Positions 25,701 to 34,700 of a DNA stretch of 64,000 nucleotides are shown here, in pieces. The DNA comes from Bathymodiolus brooksi (taxonomy: Eukaryota > Mollusca > Bivalvia > Mytilida > Modiolidae). The notes under the pieces were generated by a model. That model did no database searches. It saw only the letters and a list, made by a program, of their open reading frames with translations, and was not told the origin of the DNA. Every line of letters starts with the position of its first letter. Position 1 is the first letter of the stretch. The position numbers and the translations under genes were made by a program. The DNA lies in assembly GCA_963680875.1 (NCBI GenBank), contig OY804577.1:108387906-108451905 (forward strand), in the 5' to 3' direction.

Positions 25701-28700
25701 TGTGGAATGACTGATAACTGCTAGATATCTTTTTTTTTGTGTGTGTATGATTATGTTTATCTGTTGTGTTGTATTGATTCCATAAAGTGTAAAATAAAAC
25801 TTTTCTCGACCGAAAATAACGCCAATTCTGAGAAATAGCGTGATTTCCACTTTTATTACAACAGTTAATTAAGAGTAACATTTTTTTTCAAATCTCTCAA
25901 AATTGAGAAATTATACATCTTTAATGAAAATTAATTTCCGACAAATAAATCAATAGATAAAACGCTTCCGTTGTGTACTTTTCACAATCATTGATGTATG
26001 CCGACCCAAGCGCATTTATTATAAATCGATAATTTGTTATTGTACACATTTAACCTGTGTCATAATAGATTATACCAAGCCAATTCAAATATTATCACTA
26101 ATTAATTAGACAGATTGTTAAAATAAACATGTGAAATAGCATAAGGTAAAAATGTCAAAGTCAATGACCGGATGTTTCACCTGTGATCCGATTTTAATCC
26201 CAAGGTAATACACATGTTTTGACAGATAAATTTGACTTAACGAATGTAAATAATATGGTTTTCTACATTTCGGGACCAAAACTTTTATTCGAGACAACCG
26301 AAATTTCGACTCATCCGAATTCGACTCAACAGGAGTCAAATTATATATATTTATACACAACGAAGTTCGGGACTTCGATAAAAATTCGACTCAACCGGAA
26401 ATTCGAGTCAACCGAGTTCGAGACAACGAGAGTCAACTGTATATCTAAATAAAAACTGAAATTTTACTGGTCCAAACAAAGTTTTTCTGGTCTTTAGCCG
26501 GAGGATCGGTGCTCATCGTGAGGACTGTCTACTGATAATGATATTAGAATTATTGTTCACAATAATATCTCTCCCCCCCCCCCCCCCCCCCCCCCCCCCC
26601 CATAGGGGTACACATATTGTGTTTGTCCTGTCGGTCAAAGGTTTGCACTTGTAACTCCTACATAATATATGGGAACTCCTCAAAACTTTTGCATGTTTGC
26701 TTATTACCATATCCTGATTCATTTAAAGTTACAGCAGTTTGAACCTACTACCCTTTTTATGGGGTTATTTCCCTTTTTGACTTAGAATGTGTCATAAAAA
26801 AGTTAGTACACACATCTCATTCTTCATTTTAAATGGGAATTAAAGGTACATGCATCTTTCACAAAAGATTTAAAAAAATGTGTGTGGGGGGCGGGGGGGG
26901 GAACCTGTGTTGATATGTCAAAATTAACATTTAAGCATATATATTTGTCTGCAATTTAGGTTATTTTCTGCTATAGATATATAAACACCAAATAGACTGT
27001 TTTGAAATTTAATGTCAACCTATTCTCAAATTATTTGGTGAAAACATCACCTAAAAATCGTTCCGTGGCTCACTGCATTATCTCATCAATATTCGTGAGA
27101 CACACCATAATTCTAACCCTAACCCCTTAATATGTGCCCATATTGGGATATGTATGTAGTTGACATGTTCTTTTATTATTTTTGTTTTGTTTCAGTGGTT
27201 TTATATTTTTACGGTTATTATGTCCAGCAATATTGAATCCAAAGTCTTTCAACTTGATAACAGGTTTGTTTCTACTTTTGAAGTTTTAAAGTACATTTAT
27301 TTGAAATGTATTGTTTAATTACATAGAACGTTGAAGAAGAAAACCGTAGTGTATTCACCTTGAGTGTAGTAGATCGTGGTCAAACCAAACACTATCAAAT
27401 TGGTATTTGCTGCTTCTCCACTGAGCAAGCAGCTTTAAGGAGTAAGAGCAAAGACTGGTTGACTCGAAATGTCTGAGTGGAGTGACATGTCTACCCACGG
27501 ACTATTGTTTCTGTGAACTAACACAATAAATATCCAATTAAACATGTTGGTCTAGTCCAAAGCAGACATCATCATCATTTCATATTCTGTTATTTGACTA
27601 AGTCAAGCTTAAAAATATAATTATATTGTCGCATTAATTGTACTCATTTAATACATATTCAACAAATAATTCTTTATCTTCTTAACTGAAACAATTTCAT
27701 GTAATGAAAATATAGATATCAAATTTAGTGCACATGACACGTTTCTGGAATAACCTTAATTAGGTATGCTCAAAACCAAATAATTTAAAGTTTTGAGAGC
27801 AATGAAACCAAAGGGCCTAGACAGGATAGCCAAAATCAGCTAAGGTCACATATGTCTGAAGGAGGAGAACCTTAGCTTTATTAATAATTACATTATTAAG
27901 GAACTGTAAATATCAGTAATATTATACATGTAATTTTGTATATTTTTTTATCCTAGAAACACCTTCAGAAACAGCTTCAAGAACATTAAAGTTAATAGCC
28001 AAAGCCTTACAAAACTTGGCCAATCTTGTTGAGTTTGGTGCTAAGGTAATAATATAATAAAATGTACTTCATATAAAACATCTAAATAGATGCATACACT
28101 TATTTGCAAGTCTTGAGAAATATACCCAAATTTATACTATAGGGTTATTGGGCCAAAAAAATATATATGTGTGTTTACTGTCACATGTCAAAAAAATCTA
28201 GGGTCGGTCGGTTGGGATTCATTTTTTTTTTGTTTTTTTTTATTTATCGACAAAACCGGAAATAGTCGTTCCCGGTTCCGGAATCCGATTCCGGTATTTA
28301 ATTTTCGAAAATTCCGGTAAAATGACAAATTATGCAGTTTTTCTACCTTCTTTGCTCTCAATTTCGACAAAAAGCTAGCAGTTGAATAAATAAAACATTG
28401 CTGCTGGTTAAACAACAAAAATGGTTATCCGAATTCTGTGTAAAAATGCATAGGGTCGCTAGCAAAAATTAGGGTAGGTCGGGTGACCGTAAACACACAT
28501 ATTTTTTTTTTTGCCTTGCACTACTATTGAGGAATATTGTCCAGATCAGTATATCATATTGCATGAGCTTGCAAGTGCAATATGATATACTGCGAGGGAC
28601 AATATTCCTCAATATTAGTGCAATAACCCTTTTATAATATAGTACCAAATATTTCAGTCTGTGACCATTACATTTAATCATAACTCTTTGCAAAATGTAT

Positions 28701-31700
28701 TTAATATAATTCTGCCATCTTGTTATACCCCCCGCAAACAAAGTTTGGGGGGGTATATAGGAATCACCCTGTCCGTCCGTCCATGTACCTTGTAAGCGCA
28801 ACTCCTCCTAAACCGCTTATTGGATTTTTATGAATCTTTACACATTTGTAGTACACTACCTGCAGATGTGCATGAAGGAATATGGTTGCTGTCCAAAATT
28901 TAAAAGGGGAGATAATTCAACTTATACTTTCACGAAAAGGGGGGGCATGTACCTTGTAAGCACAACTCCTACTAAACTGCTTATTGAATTTTTATGAAAC
29001 TTTACACAGTTGTAGTACACAACCTGCAGATGTGCATGAAGGAATACCGTTGCAGTCTAAAATTTAGAAGGGGAGATAATTCTACTTATACTTTTACGAA
29101 AAGGGGTGTCGTGTACCTTGTAAGTGCAACTCCTCCTAAACGGCTTATTGGAGTTTTGTGAAACTTTACACAGTTGTAGTACACTACCTGCAGATGTGCA
29201 TGAAGGAATATGGTTGCTGTCCAAAATTTAAAAGGGGAGATAATTCAACTTATATTTTCATGAAAAGGGGGGGGGGGGGGGGGGGCATGTACCTTGTAAG
29301 CGCAACTCCTACTAAACTGCTCATTGAATTTTTATGAAACTTTACACAGTTGTAGTACACAACCTGCAGATGTGCATGAAGGAATACCGTTGCTGTCTAA
29401 AATTTAGAAGGGGAGATAATTCAACTGATACTTTCACGAAAAGGGGGGTCGTGTACTTGTGGCGACCCCTAGATGTATGTTCTTGGTTAGTTTATTTTGG
29501 AGGTGGGATGTTGTCTCCTTGACATAACTCCATATCCGTTAATTTTTCATAGGTAGCTTGCTAATATACCTGTATTCCAAAGTTTGAACATCATAGTATT
29601 GCAAGTGGGGGGTATCACTCAGTGAGGTCACTCACAGTTCTAGTTTATCTCTTGTTTGCTTGCATGTCAATATAGTTCAACTCATAACCCCTCTAGTGCA
29701 TACCAAACTTAAAGGAGAAAGAATGGAATGCAATATTGGTCAAGTTATAATTTGTTATACCGCACAGATGACAAAAAAGAATATTTTTTATTTAATTTAT
29801 TTTACTTCTCAAAACATTTAAGGTTATTGTAAGCATATCATTTTTTTTAATACTGTAAAAGCAGAAAGTTTGTTGGGGATTAAATTACGTTAATTTTGTG
29901 GTTTAGAATAGTCAAAATTAAATCCCCAATGAAACTAATCTCAGAATGACAAAATGAAAAATAAATGTATTTTATTGAATCAAACATATTTCCATAACAA
30001 AAAAATCAAGGGGGTTATGGTGTTTAATGCCACTTTCAATGAAACTGCAGAAAACCACTAACCTGCTGCAAGTCGCAGACAAACTTTATCACAGAATGTT
30101 ATATCAAGTACACCTCGCCATGAGCGGGATTCAATTTCACAACTTCACTGATTGCACAGGTACCATACATGCAAACTACAGTCAAACTTGTCTATAGCGA
30201 CCATTGAAGGGAGTTCTGAAAATAGGTCGCATAAGACAGGGAGTCGTTGAATAGAGGTTATGATATTTGCTCACAAAATCTCGAGAGGAAAAACCTAGTT
30301 CGGGTATATAATCCGCATCAACTTGTAACCCGTTCGTGTGGAGGACAAATGCATGAATAAGAGCTTAAATTCTGGCAAGAAAAAGGTATAATGAAATAAA
30401 AAATATGTTCAATTATCGTTAAATATTTCTGTCCTTTGGCTTTGGCTTTGTGGGTGAAATTTAAAAAAAAGAATATTAAATGATCGAGTTTTTTACTTTC
30501 TTTCAACAGCTATTGTTATCTTAATTGTTATCGTAATTAGAATTAATCATTATGATTAGAAGAATGAGATTTCTTGACAAAACGTTTTCAAACTTCAATC
30601 ACTCGCCGAGAGCTATAAATAGCCTAATCACACAATCAGCATGTGTTTACCTTGATCTGTTACCGCACGTTAAACGAATGTTGACGAGAAATATATGCTG
30701 GGAACCAGTACTTCATACAATAATTTTCAAAATCACGATTATTTATTTATAAAACTGAAAGATTAAAACGGTATTTTCTATAATAAGTAATTTTAAATAT
30801 TTAATTATAAATAATAAATAAACCCAAATAAACCAAAACAACAATAATAAATCATCACGTGAACAACTTACCTGTAAAAAAATGGCGGTCTTACGCAATA
30901 ATGGTAATCGTGACTTCATTTAATATGAAAAATCTATTATTATGAACTATTAACAGGTATGGACTTTGGCAGTGAGATGTTGTCAGTAGATCATGCAAAT
31001 ATCAGCTAGAGGGATATTGGCAACAATCGCTGCATCAGCTGGGCAAAATGGACATTTTTCCAAAGTCGGGACTGTGTTTGTTTATTTATTATCTAACTTC
31101 CGGTTTGATAATAATCCTCTAATAGTCGTTATATGAAGCATTTTTACCCAAAGAACACGGTCGTTAGACAGTGGGTCGTTATATAAAGGTCGAATGCACG
31201 GGAAAACGCAGGGGAGGAATAAATACGGTCGGTTAACAAAGGAAGTCGTTATATAGAGGGGGTCGCTAAGACAAGTTTGACTGTATGTTCATAAAGATTA
31301 AATTACATGTATTATAGAAATATCAGACAACAGTCTAGTGCATCTGAATTGACAAGAGTCTAAATTCTTTAATTATTCATTCATTTTCATGTGATAGTAT
31401 AGAAGCGTGTCATTCATTGTGAAAAGGAGATTCAACCTTGTGTACTACTGAAAGGCCTATTTATTTTTGTGTCAAAAATTATCTTTAATTTATATATTCA
31501 TTCAGTTATCTTGTATTGTAGGAATCATTCATGGAAGTCATCAATCCATTTATCAAGAAAAATAAACCTCGAATGGTTATGTTCCTAGATAATCTATCTG
31601 TAAGTCAAATTACTTAGATATGCGTTAGAGTTATGGTGGTTAACTCCACTTTCAACAATATTGCAGTTATTTCCACCTGTTGTGAAAACGTTGTCGAAGT

Positions 31701-34700
31701 GTTTGAGTGTTTTACAACAATTTTTTGAACGATGGACACACCATGTTTAGCGGACATTTGAAGCACTATCATATTTAATGTTATCCTTACAATAACTAAT
31801 GCTAAAAGTATAAACTTACCTTCAAGTGGCACAAAATTTTGTACATTGTATTTATAGGAATACATTAATAATATGCATTAAATGATTAAATCTCCTCTTG
31901 CATTTGGAATTTCAAAAATGCCTTAACATTTAATTTTTACTGGAGTTTCTGATGTATTTTTCTTTCATGTTCACTTAAAAATTCAGTGAGTGAGTGATTG
32001 TTGTTTAATGCCATCACTGAAATTCAAATCATGTCAAGACAGCACTGAAATTCAAATCATGTCAAGATAGCACTGAAATTCAAATCATGTCTTGATAAAA
32101 TGTTCTTAATCTAAATTTATATTCTGCAAGGAAGTATTAAAATCAGTTTCCTCGTCTTCCTTCAGAAATTTCACCAATATAAAGTGAAACCCTTTTTTTT
32201 TTCTATTGAAGGTGTCTCAAGACAATATATGTGACAACCAGATACCAGAATCTATCGTAGATGATCTTGCCAGAGACCTTGCAACAGTACATCAGATATC
32301 TGCCACACACCTAGATGATCTTAAAAAACTCAGTGAAACAATGGTATAGTACAACTGGTGTTTTTTAGAGAAATATTTTTATAACCCGTAGAATGGCATC
32401 GGTGGTATAATGGTTAGAGTGCTCGTGTTGAGTGTGGTAAATTGTGGGTTCAAGTGTTGTTATAAAATTGGTATTTTCTACTTCTTTGCTAGGCATGAAA
32501 CACTGAGGAGTAAGAGCAAAGACTGGTTTGTTCGGAATCAGGATAGTGTGTCTGATAGGAGCAGACCTCGACATTATCGTTTGTCCGATTGTCTGGTACC
32601 AGTGAAAACTGACGTGGGACAAGTAGATCTTGTATTACGGTTGTCCGACGGGACAAGTGAAAAAAATCAGAGATTCCCAAACGCGCCGGTACGACGGACA
32701 AATCTGTTTCCACTGGTATAAAATACTGGGTTTGTTGTATTAAAGATCCCTATTTGATCTCCAATTTGTCCATAATTTATTTTGATCAAAACTAAAGTGA
32801 AACGCCAGATCAAAACTCTTTTATTGTATCATTTATCGTTCCTCCATGCTTTGATGAAGTTCAAGAACATTGACAAAATTAAAGTCGCAATCTCAGAAAC
32901 GCTTTAATGAACGGAAATATCAATATTTGAAATATAAGAACAAGAATCACTCTGGAATGGACACGTAAAAATTATCGGATATCAATTTGGCACCAAATTT
33001 AAACTTGTCTTTTGTGCAAAATACGATAGAGGACTTGATTTAGGCTTTTGGGAAATATTGAAACCTTTGGAATGGACAAATATTACAAGCTTTTTCCTGA
33101 TACAAGGATTTATATAACACAAATATGAGTTATTACAATTTGTGTGGTATTGGATCACAACACAGTAATATTTCAAAAGGAAAAGTGGGGGGGGGGGGGG
33201 GGGGTACATATAAAAATCACTGGTATGCAAGACTCTAATCAAGGCAGACAGAAATAAAAATGTGACATTGAATATATGTCCTTAAGGTAGTTATGAATAA
33301 AAAAAAAAAAAACCCAGAACAAATCAGTTCAGGCAGCTTTAACTATTTACTAAATTTGGGCAAGGTAACATCTGAGGGTTCGCGAAACAATGTTTCGAAT
33401 AATCGCAATTGACGTCTCCCCACTTCTCTCTGTTGTCTCCCACTTCTTCCTGTGAGCTCTCTGAAAGAGAGGTCACTTCTCCCTCTAATTTGAAAGTAGT
33501 GGGAGCCCTGGATAATTATTCTCTAGTTTTTGTAATTTTTATTAATTTTTTCGGACAATTAAAAGATTGAGTCGGACAAGTACTTTTTTTAGTTAGTTGT
33601 CCGAAGGGACAAGTTGAAAAATATGTTAATGTCGAGGCCTGAGGAGCAACATGTCTACCAGCAGACTGTTGTTTCAGTGAGCTAGCACTATAAAAATCTA
33701 CCTAATCGTGTTGGTCTGTACAAAGCGGACATTATCATCTCAGAAATACATGTACAACTTGTTCTCGCCATGATATGGCTGAAAAATTGCTTACTTTGTA
33801 TTAAGCAACAATATGCACTCACTATTACTAGCAGTCCTCCTTTAACAATTAGTCCCTTAATTACCAACAATCACTGATCTTGCTGTCACACTGGCCATGT
33901 GTATGTTGTCATTACGGTGTGGTCTCTTTGGAGTGGAAGCAAATATGTGCAGGTTTTTAATGCAACATTATGTGGTAAAGTTTGTCAGTGACTTGCGACA
34001 GGGTGGTAGTTTTCTCCGGGTACTCCGGTTTACCCCACCAATAAAACTGACCGCCGTGATATAACTGAAATATTGTTGAAAGTGGCGTTAAACACCATAA
34101 AACAACATTAAGACCTCGATGACAATGGGGGTTGAGGCATTTTGCTTTACCACTGTCTGGCCGTCCACATATAGGGTACATGTTTCGTACTCCTATATTC
34201 CTCTAACTAGAACCTTTTTATATTTCAAAATATCTGTACATATACCAAAGATGTGTATTTTATCAGGATTTTTATTTTCTTCAATTTTTCACAAAATCAT
34301 GGGTTGTTGAATAAACGTTAGAGAATAGCGATGGGGGCAATGAAAAATGGACAACCCAGAGAAACTGGTAACATAGGGTACACAAGACGAAGACAAGCAA
34401 AGCAAAAACACAGCACAATATGTGTTGGACACTACTATATGCAAACAAACACAAATAACTTAAATAAGACACGAACCTACCCACAAACAACCGGAGGCAA
34501 AGACGAACTGAACATTGTTTTTATGCGGAAATCATAACTGACATCACAACACAGAACTTAGTCTATTTTTTGTGAAATTTCACATATTATTATTGAAGAA
34601 GTTTCTTTTGTACGTGCAACTACTGCTTCATTTCAATTGGGAATTCTACAAAACCTTACATCCTTGCTAATTACACCTTGAAGATTCACAAATTGGTAAT

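Noticed and set aside
32396..32470. Possible tRNA gene with TATAATGGTTAGAG
   Set aside because: The same head precedes the S1 body at several loci; it is a SINE promoter.
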